Origin: JBDTMC01 sp039934475 | GTDB lineage: Bacteria > Acidobacteriota > Terriglobia > Bryobacterales > Bryobacteraceae | NCBI GenBank assembly: GCA_039934475.1 | Contig: JBDTMC010000308.1 | Coordinates: forward strand, 1-9,364 | DNA length: 9,364 nt | Reading direction: 5' to 3' | Shown here: piece after piece, positions 1 to 6,217 of the stretch | How positions within the stretch are numbered: position 1 is the stretch's first letter | How the letters are laid out: every line of letters begins with the position of its first letter | Translations under genes and position numbers: made by a program | The notes under the pieces: model-generated | Databases searched by the model: none | What the model was told of the DNA's origin: nothing | What the model saw: only the letters and a program-made list of their open reading frames with translations

Positions 1-1254
1 CTCGAAATAATCCATCTTCTGGCCAACTGGCGGCAGAGTCTTCTCCCCGGTCTGTACCGCTGCCAACCGCCCCGTTCCATTGTGCACATACGTCCCCGCC
101 GCGGCATAGGAATCGTAATAGTAGTTCACGACATTCGCCGATTCCACGGTAGTCCCCATCTTCGGCGTCTTCTTCGTTACCCTTTTCAGGCTGTCGTAGG
201 CGAACTCCACTGAGCCACGCGCGTCGCTCTTCTTCTGCAGCGTGCCATCGGCATTCCATGTGTACGAAATCGTTCCGGTTTCCGGCTGGGTCACGCTGGC
301 CAGCCGTAGCGTCACCGGATCGTACGTCCAGGTTCGCGTCTGTGTTCCGGAGCTGCGCGGCATCGATACCTGCACTTGCCTGTCGAACAGGTCATACGCA
401 TAGTTCGTCAGCCAATTGCCCCCTGCGGGATCCGGCTCAATCACCTGCACCAGATTCCCGAATGCGTCCGTCACCTGCTTCTTCCATTTCAACGCCGGAT
501 CGGTAATCGTTGTCGTATTTCCTGCATACTCATACTGCGTCACCGACCCATCCGGCAGCGTCACCCGTGTCGTCCGGCCCCCCGAATCATATTGATACGT
601 GGTCCAAACCACCGTTCCCCCGGGTTCGTACGGCCGCGAGATTCGCCACATCTTTCCCAAGGGGGAACAAGCACAGGGCGCGTACTCGGTGTCCACCGTA
701 GACTTGGTCACCAGGCTCGACGGCGCGCCATCGCCCCTTTCCATCTTAATCGTACGCCCAAAACTGTCTGTCCAGGTCTTCACCCAGTGTCCGTTTGTGA
801 CGGCCATTACCCACGGCGGGCTGTTGGAATAGGTGTACTTGGTCACCGCGCCAAACTTCGAGGTGCTTTGCGACGGCCGCGAGAGGGTATCGTAGACAAT
901 GCTGGTAATGGCGTTGTTGGGTTCTGTCACCGAAAGCGGGGCCAGCGCCGTCGAGTAGCTGATGCTGGTGGTGAGGGATGCGTTCCCCTGCGGTGTCACG
1001 GTACTGGGCAGTGTCTGGGTATTCGTGTCCAGGGTCATCGCCTGTTCGTGCAGGTTGCCGTCGTTCGTCTCCAACGCAATGCCTTTCAGGGACCATCGCA
1101 GATTCGTCACCTTCCCCGGCGATGTCTGCTTCGATAGCAATCCTTCTCCGGCCGGCGGCGCTCCGGTGTACTCTCCCGATTTCGCCCCGCCGCTGAATCC
1201 TTCCGGAGCCGTATCGTACGTGTTGGTAACCAGCGTCACCAGTTTGGCTTCCAT
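1..1254 (-). CDS. RHS/YD-repeat protein, partial (runs off left edge, likely 5'-truncated)
   Basis: This minus-strand frame is open for 418 codons from an ATG at 1254 to the window edge. It reads as RHS/YD-repeat sequence: YDTLSRPSQS near residue 121, QYDSGGRTTRVTLPDGSVTQ near 221, YAYDLFDRQVQVSMP near 285 and FAYDSLKRVTKKT near 351. A CACSPLGK motif lies near 194-201. YD proteins normally form large secreted or surface beta-cage shells, often carrying a variable toxin at the C-terminus, which here lies outside the window. A TGA stands two codons before the ATG, and there is no signal peptide or N-terminal module, so the frame appears to begin inside a normal RHS core. GGTGAG three bases before the ATG is a poor ribosome site. 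It may therefore be a truncated or orphan copy rather than an intact gene. The RHS assignment is secure; whether it is expressed is not. Confidence 0.85.
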   Translation of the reverse strand, partial: MEAKLVTLVTNTYDTAPEGFSGGAKSGEYTGAPPAGEGLLSKQTSPGKVTNLRWSLKGIALETNDGNLHEQAMTLDTNTQTLPSTVTPQGNASLTTSISYSTALAPLSVTEPNNAITSIVYDTLSRPSQSTSKFGAVTKYTYSNSPPWVMAVTNGHWVKTWTDSFGRTIKMERGDGAPSSLVTKSTVDTEYAPCACSPLGKMWRISRPYEPGGTVVWTTYQYDSGGRTTRVTLPDGSVTQYEYAGNTTTITDPALKWKKQVTDAFGNLVQVIEPDPAGGNWLTNYAYDLFDRQVQVSMPRSSGTQTRTWTYDPVTLRLASVTQPETGTISYTWNADGTLQKKSDARGSVEFAYDSLKRVTKKTPKMGTTVESANVVNYYYDSYAAAGTYVHNGTGRLAAVQTGEKTLPPVGQKMDYFE

Positions 1255-1639
1255 CGCTCACCGTGGATGTTGACAACCAGGGGTCGGAAAATCATGCCAG
1301 CCCCATTTTTCGAGCCTGACCACATTTGCCGTCGTTGCCTGCGCATCGGCATTGACATCGTCGGTCTTAGGCCCTCCAACAGTGCCGAGACTAAAAATCC
1401 TAACCATAGGGTAATCAGGTCTGAAAGATCATAATATCCCAAAACCTCTACCCGGTCCATGCAATCAAGGAGATTCAGAGCTGACAGATGCTTCCGCTCG
1501 ATGGTGAAATACTCGGTCACCAAGTTCGAAAATATTCCCCATCCACACATTCCAAGCCACTTAACCCCACTTCCCCCAGCACCCCCAATCCGATTCTCGC
1601 CACCTCCCTGCTATCCTCCCGACGGAGGAACAGACCCCA
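1255..1639. other. Intergenic stretch without a convincing gene; possible decayed reading frames
   Basis: This stretch of about 385 bases between two divergent genes is visibly richer in A and T at 1385-1550 than its surroundings. On the minus strand a frame from 1550 to 1236 is open for 104 codons and overlaps the RHS start. A second minus frame, the RHS frame itself upstream of its stop, is open from an ATG at 1407 to a TGA at 1258-1260 (49 codons, containing VVRLEKWGWHDF). Neither has a clear ribosome binding site nor a family I recognise. The 1550-1640 part is pyrimidine-rich on the plus strand and leads into the next gene. The stretch could be the remnant of a toxin tip or immunity gene from an RHS locus, but that is only inference. 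Confidence 0.5.
1612..1629 (+). promoter_or_regulatory. -10-like TATCCT and Shine-Dalgarno for the 1640 gene
   Basis: TATCCT at 1612-1617 resembles a -10 hexamer, and GGAGGA at 1624-1629 is a good Shine-Dalgarno sequence 10 bases before the ATG at 1640. The ribosome site supports this ATG as the start. No convincing -35 hexamer is visible, so the promoter part is tentative. Confidence 0.45.
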
Positions 1640-2347
1640 ATGTCTACAAGCGCTCAACTAACTGCCAACCGCGCCAACGCGGAGCACTCCACTGGCCCCA
1701 AAACCGACGCCGGCAAAGCCATCGTCTCCCAGAACCACCTCACCCACGGCCTCAGCATCCGCCGTCACATCGTTCTGCCCACCGAAGATCACGCCCAGTA
1801 TGAATCCCTCGTCGCCCGCTACTGTGAGGATGAACTTCCCGGCTGTGCCATCGAACGCAGCCTCATCAATCTCCTCGCCGAATGCCAGTGGCGAATCGAC
1901 CGCTGCAACCGCATCGAATATCAAATGGTGGTGAACTCCGGCCTCACCATCGAAGAGTTCTACGAACAAAACGAAGCCAAACTTCAACGCTTCGAGCGCT
2001 ACGCCGGCAACCATCGCCGTGACTACTCCCGCATTCTCAGGGACTTCCTGGCTGCCCGCAGCGCCCGTCGTAAACACGGCGCCCATCCCGAATGCGAACC
2101 CCTGCCCGAACTGCAAAACGAACCCAGATCCCTACAGGAACCCCCGGCCCCTGAGCCCCCGGACAGTTCAAAGCCAATTTCCGCCCGCATCCCCTACATC
2201 TACGCCAACGAACTCGTCGGCCTCCGCCGTCTCCACCCCGATTTCGACCCCACGAAGGGCAAAAAACTGATGAGCATGTCCCTCCGCGACTACCTCAAAC
2301 ACCCCGGCAACCTCTACGCCGCCCAAAAACTCGTCGAGGTTGCATAA
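1640..2347 (+). CDS. Hypothetical protein with N-terminal ANRxNAxxSTGPKT motif
   Basis: This encodes 235 residues from an ATG with a good Shine-Dalgarno. Residues 9-38 form the motif ANRANAEHSTGPKT...GKA...N...HGL, which I recognise as the N-terminal signature of a widespread family of uncharacterised proteins in Acidobacteriota and Planctomycetes, often in several copies per genome. After it comes a probably helical middle (about 48-150) rich in charged and aromatic residues (YESLVARYCEDELPG, ECQWRIDRCNRIEYQ, and an Arg-rich run near 123-145). A Pro/Glu-rich linker follows (about 150-180), then a tail ending in SLRDYLKHPGNLYAAQKLVEVA. There is no signal peptide or membrane segment, so the protein is probably cytoplasmic. 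Function is unknown; the basic N-terminus and Arg-rich middle would fit nucleic-acid contact, but nothing proves it. It stands alone, with 164 bases to the next gene. Confidence 0.75.
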   Translation: MSTSAQLTANRANAEHSTGPKTDAGKAIVSQNHLTHGLSIRRHIVLPTEDHAQYESLVARYCEDELPGCAIERSLINLLAECQWRIDRCNRIEYQMVVNSGLTIEEFYEQNEAKLQRFERYAGNHRRDYSRILRDFLAARSARRKHGAHPECEPLPELQNEPRSLQEPPAPEPPDSSKPISARIPYIYANELVGLRRLHPDFDPTKGKKLMSMSLRDYLKHPGNLYAAQKLVEVA

Positions 2348-2497
2348 ACGAACCCAATTTCACCCGCGTCCAACTCGCCTGCCTCAACACGCGCAGGACT
2401 CGTCTGCCTGCCCGTCCCACCCGCTTGTAAAGACCCTGTAAAAGTATGTAACAACTGGAACGCCTTCACCTCCACATACATCCGAATCAGTGTAAGA

Positions 2498-2503
2498 GGG
2501 AGG
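2498..2503 (+). promoter_or_regulatory. Strong Shine-Dalgarno of the BON-domain gene
   Basis: GGGAGG lies 8 bases before the ATG at 2512 and is a near-perfect ribosome site. It fixes the first of the two nearby methionines (residues 1 and 4) as the start. Upstream, TTGTAA (2425-2430) and a TATGTA-containing stretch (2445-2450) are a weak promoter candidate with poor spacing. Confidence 0.7.
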
Positions 2504-2511
2504 TAAGAAGA

Positions 2512-3039
2512 ATGAAATCGATGAAGCTCTCCATCATCCTCGCTGGGCTGATTGCGGTAACCCCCGCTATCTTGCCCGCGTCCAACAAAGTGAAGCCGGA
2601 AAAGCCTCTCACGGAAAAGGTGCGTCATGAACTTGTGATGCTGCCTTATTACAACGTCTTCGACAATATCGCCTACCAGGTGAACGGGAGCGAAGTGACG
2701 CTCCTCGGCCAGGTCAACCGGCCAGTCCTGAAAAGCGATGCCGAAAACGTCGTGAAGCATATCGCCGGCGTCACTGTGGTTCACAACCAGATCGAGGTTC
2801 TCCCCGTGTCTGGTTTTGACGACCAGATCCGCATTGCCGTATTCCGCGCTCTTTACCGCCAGCCGGCCCTGTCCCGCTACGCCATGGGGTCAGTACCGCA
2901 GATCCACATCATCGTCAAGAACGGTCATGTGACCCTTGAAGGTGTCGTCGCCAACCAGGCCGATCGCAACGTCGCGAACATCATGGCCAACCAGGTGCCC
3001 GGCGTCTTCAAAGTCACCAACGATCTCCGCATCGGCTAA
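2512..3039 (+). CDS. Secreted protein with two BON domains (OsmY-like architecture)
   Basis: This 175-residue protein begins with a signal peptide (Lys residues at 2 and 5, hydrophobic stretch about 6-21, probable cleavage near residues 22-24), so it should be exported to the periplasm or outer envelope. Two BON domains follow, about residues 34-98 and 102-175. Each shows the expected helix, then a strand-Gly-strand core: NGSEVTLLGQV at 58-68 and NGHVTLEGVV at 137-146. Each closes on a V(P/A)GV-type turn before the last strand (AGVTVVHNQIEV and PGVFKVTNDLRI). BON domains are found in OsmY-like stress proteins, secretins and mechanosensitive channels, and are thought to bind phospholipid or peptidoglycan-associated surfaces. 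A role in envelope stress or maintenance is likely but not shown. It has its own strong ribosome site and is followed by a hairpin, so it is probably monocistronic. The domain call is firm; the exact role is open. Confidence 0.88.
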   Translation: MKSMKLSIILAGLIAVTPAILPASNKVKPEKPLTEKVRHELVMLPYYNVFDNIAYQVNGSEVTLLGQVNRPVLKSDAENVVKHIAGVTVVHNQIEVLPVSGFDDQIRIAVFRALYRQPALSRYAMGSVPQIHIIVKNGHVTLEGVVANQADRNVANIMANQVPGVFKVTNDLRIG

Positions 3040-3053
3040 ACGATGCTGGAGCA

Positions 3054-3087
3054 GGGAACCGGGCCGGGTTGGGGGTGCCCGGTTCCC
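3054..3087 (+). terminator. Perfect 11-bp stem hairpin between the BON gene and tryptophanase
   Basis: GGGAACCGGGC at 3054-3064 is exactly complementary to GCCCGGTTCCC at 3077-3087, with a 12-base G-rich loop. It starts 14 bases after the stop of the BON gene, a natural place for a transcription terminator. It lacks the run of T that a classical Rho-independent terminator has, so it may instead protect the 3' end of the mRNA or insulate the tryptophanase promoter just downstream. Confidence 0.55.
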
Positions 3088-3094
3088 CGTCTGA

Positions 3095-3100
3095 TACACT
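3095..3100 (+). promoter_or_regulatory. -10-like TACACT just before the tryptophanase start
   Basis: TACACT, preceded at 3092-3093 by a TG dinucleotide as in an extended -10 element (TGATACACT), ends 7 bases before the GTG at 3108. If used, transcription would begin at or next to the start codon, giving a leaderless mRNA. That would explain why no Shine-Dalgarno is seen. No -35 is visible, since that position falls in the G-rich hairpin. Confidence 0.4.
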
Positions 3101-3107
3101 CCGGATC

Positions 3108-4454
3108 GTGAAGACGATCATCGAGCCCTTCCGCATCAAGAGTGTGGAGCCCCTCTCCCACACCACTCCCGAACAGCGTGAGCAGTTCCTACAAGCCGCC
3201 GGCTATAACCTGTTTCTAGTACCCGCCCGCGACATACTCATTGACTTACTCACTGATTCCGGCACCAGCGCCATGTCTACCGGTCAATGGGCGGCCATCA
3301 TGCGCGGCGACGAATCCTATGCCGGCAGCGACAGCTTCTACCGCCTGAAGGATGCCGTTCAGGACCTCACCGCCTTCAAGCACGTCATCCCCACCCACCA
3401 GGGACGCGCCGCTGAACGCATCCTCTTCTCCGTCATGTGCAAGCCCGGCCACTTCGTTCCCAACAACACCCACTTCGACACCACCCGCGCCAACATCGAG
3501 TTCACTGGCGCCACCGCCGTTGACCTGGCCCTGCCCGAGGCCCGCGATACCCAGGCCGTCCTGCCCTTCAAGGGCAACATGGATACCGCCGCGCTGGAGC
3601 GTCTCATTGAACAGCACGGCCCCGCCGCCATCCCCCTGGTTATGGTCACCGTCACCAACAACTCCGGTGGCGGCCAACCCGTCTCCATGGCAAACATCGA
3701 AGCCATCCGCGACATCACCCGCCGCCACGGCATCCCCTTCTACATTGATGCCTGCCGCTTCGCTGAGAATGCCTGGTTCATCCGCCAGCGCGAACCCGGC
3801 TACTCCGGAGCCACTCCCAAGCAGATCGCCCAGAAGATGTTCGCGCTCGCCGACGGCTGCACCTTCTCGGCCAAGAAGGACGCCTTCGCCAACATCGGCG
3901 GCTTCCTCTGCACCAATGACGATCGCCTTGCCGAACAGGAGGTCAACCTCCTCATCCTCACCGAAGGCTTCCCCACCTATGGCGGATTGGCCGGACGCGA
4001 CCTCGAAGCCATCGCCGTCGGCCTCGAAGAGGTTCTTCACCCCGATTACCTCGAATACCGCATCGCCTCCACCGGTTACCTCGGCCGCCACATCGCCGAT
4101 CACGGAGTCCCCATCGTCGAGCCCCCCGGAGGCCACGCCATCTACATCGATGCCGGCCGCATGCTGCCCCACATCCCCCGTCACGAGTTCCCCGCGCAGT
4201 CCCTCGCCGTAGCTCTCTACCGCCACGCCGGCATTCGCAGCGTCGAAATCGGCAGCGTCATGTTCGGCGACAACGCCCGCAGTGAGCTGCTACGTCTCGC
4301 CATCCCCCGCCGCGTCTATACCCAAAGCCACATCGACTACGTAGTAGAAGCCATCCTCGAAGTTAATGAGACCAAGGATCAACTCCGTGGCCTGGAAATC
4401 ATCCAACAGCCGCCCTTCCTCCGCCACTTCAGCGCCCGCTTCCGCCCTCTATAA
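3108..4454 (+). CDS. tnaA: Tryptophanase (tryptophan indole-lyase)
   Basis: This pyridoxal-phosphate enzyme of the beta-eliminating lyase family cleaves L-tryptophan to indole, pyruvate and ammonia in the cytoplasm. It has 448 residues from a GTG at 3108, a start chosen because family proteins begin with a short stretch before EPFRIK. A TTG at 3069 is also in frame but lies within the hairpin loop. Visible landmarks are DLLTDSGTSAM (46-56), Tyr71, PTHQGR with Arg100, Asn185, Asp214, Arg217 and the Schiff-base lysine Lys257 in FSAKKDA. The sister enzyme tyrosine phenol-lyase has Thr124, Arg381 and Phe448 at substrate-defining positions. Here these are Asp124 (HFDTTR), Ile381 (VEIGS) and His440 (LRHFSA), as in tryptophanase, so tryptophan is the likely substrate. 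No tnaC leader peptide or tnaB permease adjoins it. The family is certain; substrate choice is strongly supported by residues but not tested. Confidence 0.93.
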   Translation: MKTIIEPFRIKSVEPLSHTTPEQREQFLQAAGYNLFLVPARDILIDLLTDSGTSAMSTGQWAAIMRGDESYAGSDSFYRLKDAVQDLTAFKHVIPTHQGRAAERILFSVMCKPGHFVPNNTHFDTTRANIEFTGATAVDLALPEARDTQAVLPFKGNMDTAALERLIEQHGPAAIPLVMVTVTNNSGGGQPVSMANIEAIRDITRRHGIPFYIDACRFAENAWFIRQREPGYSGATPKQIAQKMFALADGCTFSAKKDAFANIGGFLCTNDDRLAEQEVNLLILTEGFPTYGGLAGRDLEAIAVGLEEVLHPDYLEYRIASTGYLGRHIADHGVPIVEPPGGHAIYIDAGRMLPHIPRHEFPAQSLAVALYRHAGIRSVEIGSVMFGDNARSELLRLAIPRRVYTQSHIDYVVEAILEVNETKDQLRGLEIIQQPPFLRHFSARFRPL

Positions 4455-4461
4455 ACCTAAG

Positions 4462-4504
4462 GCGCAAACGTCCCCCCCACCCTTTCTACCGTAAAGCGCA
4501 AACG
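4462..4504. repeat. Short direct repeat GCGCAAACG
   Basis: The nine bases GCGCAAACG occur at 4462-4470 and again at 4496-4504. The second copy forms the left edge of the neighbouring palindrome. The first is followed by a C-run rather than G-run, so it may be a damaged or inverted remnant of a second element. Confidence 0.5.
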
Positions 4505-4560
4505 GGGACTGACGCGATTTCCGCCGCTTTTGCGGAAATTCGTCGTCTGTCCCCCTTTGC
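4498..4560. repeat. REP-like long imperfect palindrome between convergent genes
   Basis: The left arm (4498-4524) and right arm (4532-4560) pair as GCAAA/TTTGC, GGGGAC/GTCCCC, GACG/CGTC and ATTTCCGC/GCGGAAAT, with small mismatches or bulges between the blocks and a 7-base loop CGCTTTT. It sits between the 3' ends of tryptophanase and the TonB_C gene, and its right end abuts the latter's stop codon. The sequence style (GGGGACTGACNCGATTTCCGC) resembles dispersed intergenic palindromes I associate with Solibacter-type genomes, but no second copy is present in this window. As RNA it would form a strong stem in either direction and could terminate both genes. Confidence 0.65.
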
Positions 4561-4561
4561 C

Positions 4562-5488
4562 CTACCGCCCCCGCCCATAATCCACCGTTATCCGCGTGAT
4601 CACCTCAGCCGGCGCGAAAGTCCATTGCAGAACCGCCGCCCGCGACGTCTGGTAGAACATCAGCGGACCATCCAGAAACTCCAGCCTCGTGATCATCCCG
4701 TCTTTGCCGATGGTCGCCTCAAAGACGTTGCTCCCCGTTACGTGATGCTGCTTGGCCTCTTTCGGATAGATCGGCTTGGTCTGCTTGAGGATCTTGGCTG
4801 ACTCAACCACGGTCGGCATGCCCTCCGCGGCCAACTCCCCTCCGCCCTTGCACGATGGGACCTCCAGATACAGCGGCTGCGCCCGCACGTACAGCGCCTC
4901 ACAGAACTCATCGAATCCGTGACGCTCCGCGCTCGCCGTTAACATCGCCGAAAGGATGATGCGGGTGTCTCCTGTCGCCGCCAGCGCCGCGCGCGCCCGA
5001 TGCACCAGTTCAGCCTCAGGCGTGGCCACCCCCATCGCCGCCAAGGCATACAGATCGCCCAACAACGCCGCCGCCCCACGCACCCTGGCAGTCTGCGACT
5101 TCAACTCCTGCTCGGCCTTTTCGAAATCCGCCGGCCGCTCCGCGCGCTTCTGCAGCACCCACCGCCGCATCTCCACAACCTGTGCCTTATCAATAGCCCG
5201 CCGCACCGGCATGATAATAGACACTACCGTCGGCTTGCCCGGGGTGAACCGGAACTCTGAGAGCGCCACCACCACGTTATCCGGCAGCCCTGCGTCCGCG
5301 TGCAGCGAGTAAGGTACCCCTTGCGAATCCAGCCCGATCGCCACCTTCACCGGGTCCAGCACATACACCGTCGCTAGTTCCGGCGGATACTCCGGCTTGA
5401 AATCCCGTAGCATCGTCCGCGGCGGGTCCTGACCTGCGGCCATCAGCGTGAGCGTAAGAAACCAAGCCGGCAGGAGACAAGATCGCAT
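4562..5488 (-). CDS. Secreted protein with C-terminal TonB_C domain and a second TonB_C-like N-terminal region
   Basis: This encodes 308 residues from an ATG at 5488; an in-frame GTG at 5512 would add 8 residues in front of the signal sequence and is less likely. Residues 1-19 are a signal peptide with a hydrophobic core (LLPAWFLTLTLMAAG). Residues about 239-304 match the TonB C-terminal fold: IYPKEAKQHHVTGSNVFEATIGKDGMI, then AAVLQWTFAPA, then ITVDY. Residues about 34-85 look like a second, weaker copy (YPPELA, VKVAIGLDSQGVPYSL, VVALSEFRFTPG). The middle (95-205) is Ala-rich and helical, possibly TPR-like. A true TonB has an uncleaved membrane anchor and a Pro-rich linker, both absent, so this is probably a periplasmic TonB_C-type protein rather than the energy transducer itself. 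It is transcribed divergently from modB. No partner receptor is nearby, and the role is unknown. Confidence 0.78.
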   Translation of the reverse strand: MRSCLLPAWFLTLTLMAAGQDPPRTMLRDFKPEYPPELATVYVLDPVKVAIGLDSQGVPYSLHADAGLPDNVVVALSEFRFTPGKPTVVSIIMPVRRAIDKAQVVEMRRWVLQKRAERPADFEKAEQELKSQTARVRGAAALLGDLYALAAMGVATPEAELVHRARAALAATGDTRIILSAMLTASAERHGFDEFCEALYVRAQPLYLEVPSCKGGGELAAEGMPTVVESAKILKQTKPIYPKEAKQHHVTGSNVFEATIGKDGMITRLEFLDGPLMFYQTSRAAVLQWTFAPAEVITRITVDYGRGR

Positions 5489-5516
5489 CGTGATCCGATG
5501 ATTTTCGCACACCCGC

Positions 5517-5522
5517 TATAAT
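5517..5522 (+). promoter_or_regulatory. Consensus -10 TATAAT for the modBC operon
   Basis: A perfect TATAAT ends 11 bases before the modB ATG at 5534. Transcription would start about 5 bases upstream of the codon, and no Shine-Dalgarno is visible, so the transcript is probably nearly leaderless. On the other strand the same bases read GATTAT (5523-5518), a possible -10 for the divergent gene starting at 5488. No good -35 is visible on either strand. Confidence 0.55.
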
Positions 5523-5533
5523 CGAAACTTCGC

Positions 5534-6217
5534 ATGCCCATCGACTGGTTCCCTCTTTGGCTGAGCCTGCGCGTGGCTGCCCTCTCCACGCTCGTCTCGC
5601 TGCTGCTTGGCCTGTGGGCCGCGTGGGTGCTCGCCAACCGCCGTTTCCGCGGGCAGGAAGTCCTGGACGCCGCCGTCACCCTCCCCCTCGTCCTGCCGCC
5701 TACCGTGCTCGGCTACTATCTGCTCGTCCTCCTCGGCCGCCAGAGCCCCTTCGGCCACCTCTATGAATGGGTCTTCGGCCAACCCCTCGTCTTCACCTGG
5801 CAGGCGGCCGTCGTGGCGGCGGTGTTCCACTCCGCGCCCCTCTTGATCCTCTCCTGCCGCGCCGCCTTCGATGGCGTAGACCTGCGCTACGAACAGGCCG
5901 CCCGAACCTTGGGAGCGTCCGAATGGCGTGTCTTCCTCCGCATCACACTGCCCCTGGCGCAGCGCGGCATCCTCGCCGCCGCCGCCCTTGCCTTCGCCCG
6001 CGCGCTTGGCGATTTCGGCGTCACCATCATGATCGCCGGCAACATCCCCGGCCGCACGCAAACGGTCGCCGTGGCCATTTACGATGCCGTGGAAGGCGGC
6101 AACGGAACCCTCGCCCGCACCCTCGTGCTGATCATCTCCGCGGTCGCCCTTGTCATCCTCTCGCTCGCCAATCGCCTCGGCGCGGCTGATCGCAAAACCA
6201 GGCAGGCCGCCGGATGA
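5534..6217 (+). CDS. modB: Molybdate ABC transporter permease ModB
   Basis: This 227-residue integral membrane protein would form the channel that carries molybdate (possibly also tungstate) across the inner membrane as a homodimer. About five hydrophobic segments are visible (roughly 7-33, 47-68, 85-109, 143-167 and 194-213). The cytoplasmic EAA-type coupling loop is at 119-147 (YEQAARTLGASEWRVFLRITLP), the part that docks onto the ATPase. ARALGDFGVTIMIAGNIPGR at 156-175, followed by TQT, is the hallmark of ModB. Length is normal for the family. The ATG at 5534 lies 11 bases after a TATAAT and has no Shine-Dalgarno. The stop overlaps the start of modC by 4 bases (ATGA), indicating translational coupling. 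The usual first gene of such operons, modA, is absent upstream, where a divergent unrelated gene lies. Confidence 0.94.
   Translation: MPIDWFPLWLSLRVAALSTLVSLLLGLWAAWVLANRRFRGQEVLDAAVTLPLVLPPTVLGYYLLVLLGRQSPFGHLYEWVFGQPLVFTWQAAVVAAVFHSAPLLILSCRAAFDGVDLRYEQAARTLGASEWRVFLRITLPLAQRGILAAAALAFARALGDFGVTIMIAGNIPGRTQTVAVAIYDAVEGGNGTLARTLVLIISAVALVILSLANRLGAADRKTRQAAG

Noticed and set aside
376..1137. Plus-strand 253-codon frame
   Set aside because: Arg/His/Pro-rich translation opposite RHS motifs; a shadow frame.
746..1276. Minus-strand 176-codon frame overlapping the RHS region
   Set aside because: It is a shifted frame of the RHS sequence, which contains the YD motifs in the neighbouring frame.
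1236..1550. Minus-strand 104-codon frame as a possible immunity protein
   Set aside because: No ribosome site, no recognised family, and it overlaps the RHS start in another frame. Kept only as part of the intergenic description.
1561..1620. G-quadruplex potential on the minus strand (GGGG and two GGGGG runs)
   Set aside because: Only three closely spaced runs of four or more G; the fourth is distant, so it does not meet a standard four-run pattern.
2444..2479. GTATGT ... ACATAC inverted match upstream of the BON gene
   Set aside because: Only six bases with a wide gap; easily due to chance.
3246..4226. Long minus-strand open frame (326 codons) opposite tryptophanase
   Set aside because: It is Gly/Val/Asp/Glu-rich, as expected from the complement of C-ending codons, has no family features, and lies wholly inside a well-supported gene.
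3108..4454. Tyrosine phenol-lyase as the identity of this gene
   Set aside because: The three discriminating positions (Asp124, Ile381, His440) match tryptophanase rather than phenol-lyase.
4562..5512. GTG at 5512 as the start of the TonB_C-type protein
   Set aside because: It would place eight polar residues before the signal peptide; the ATG at 5488 gives a normal signal sequence.
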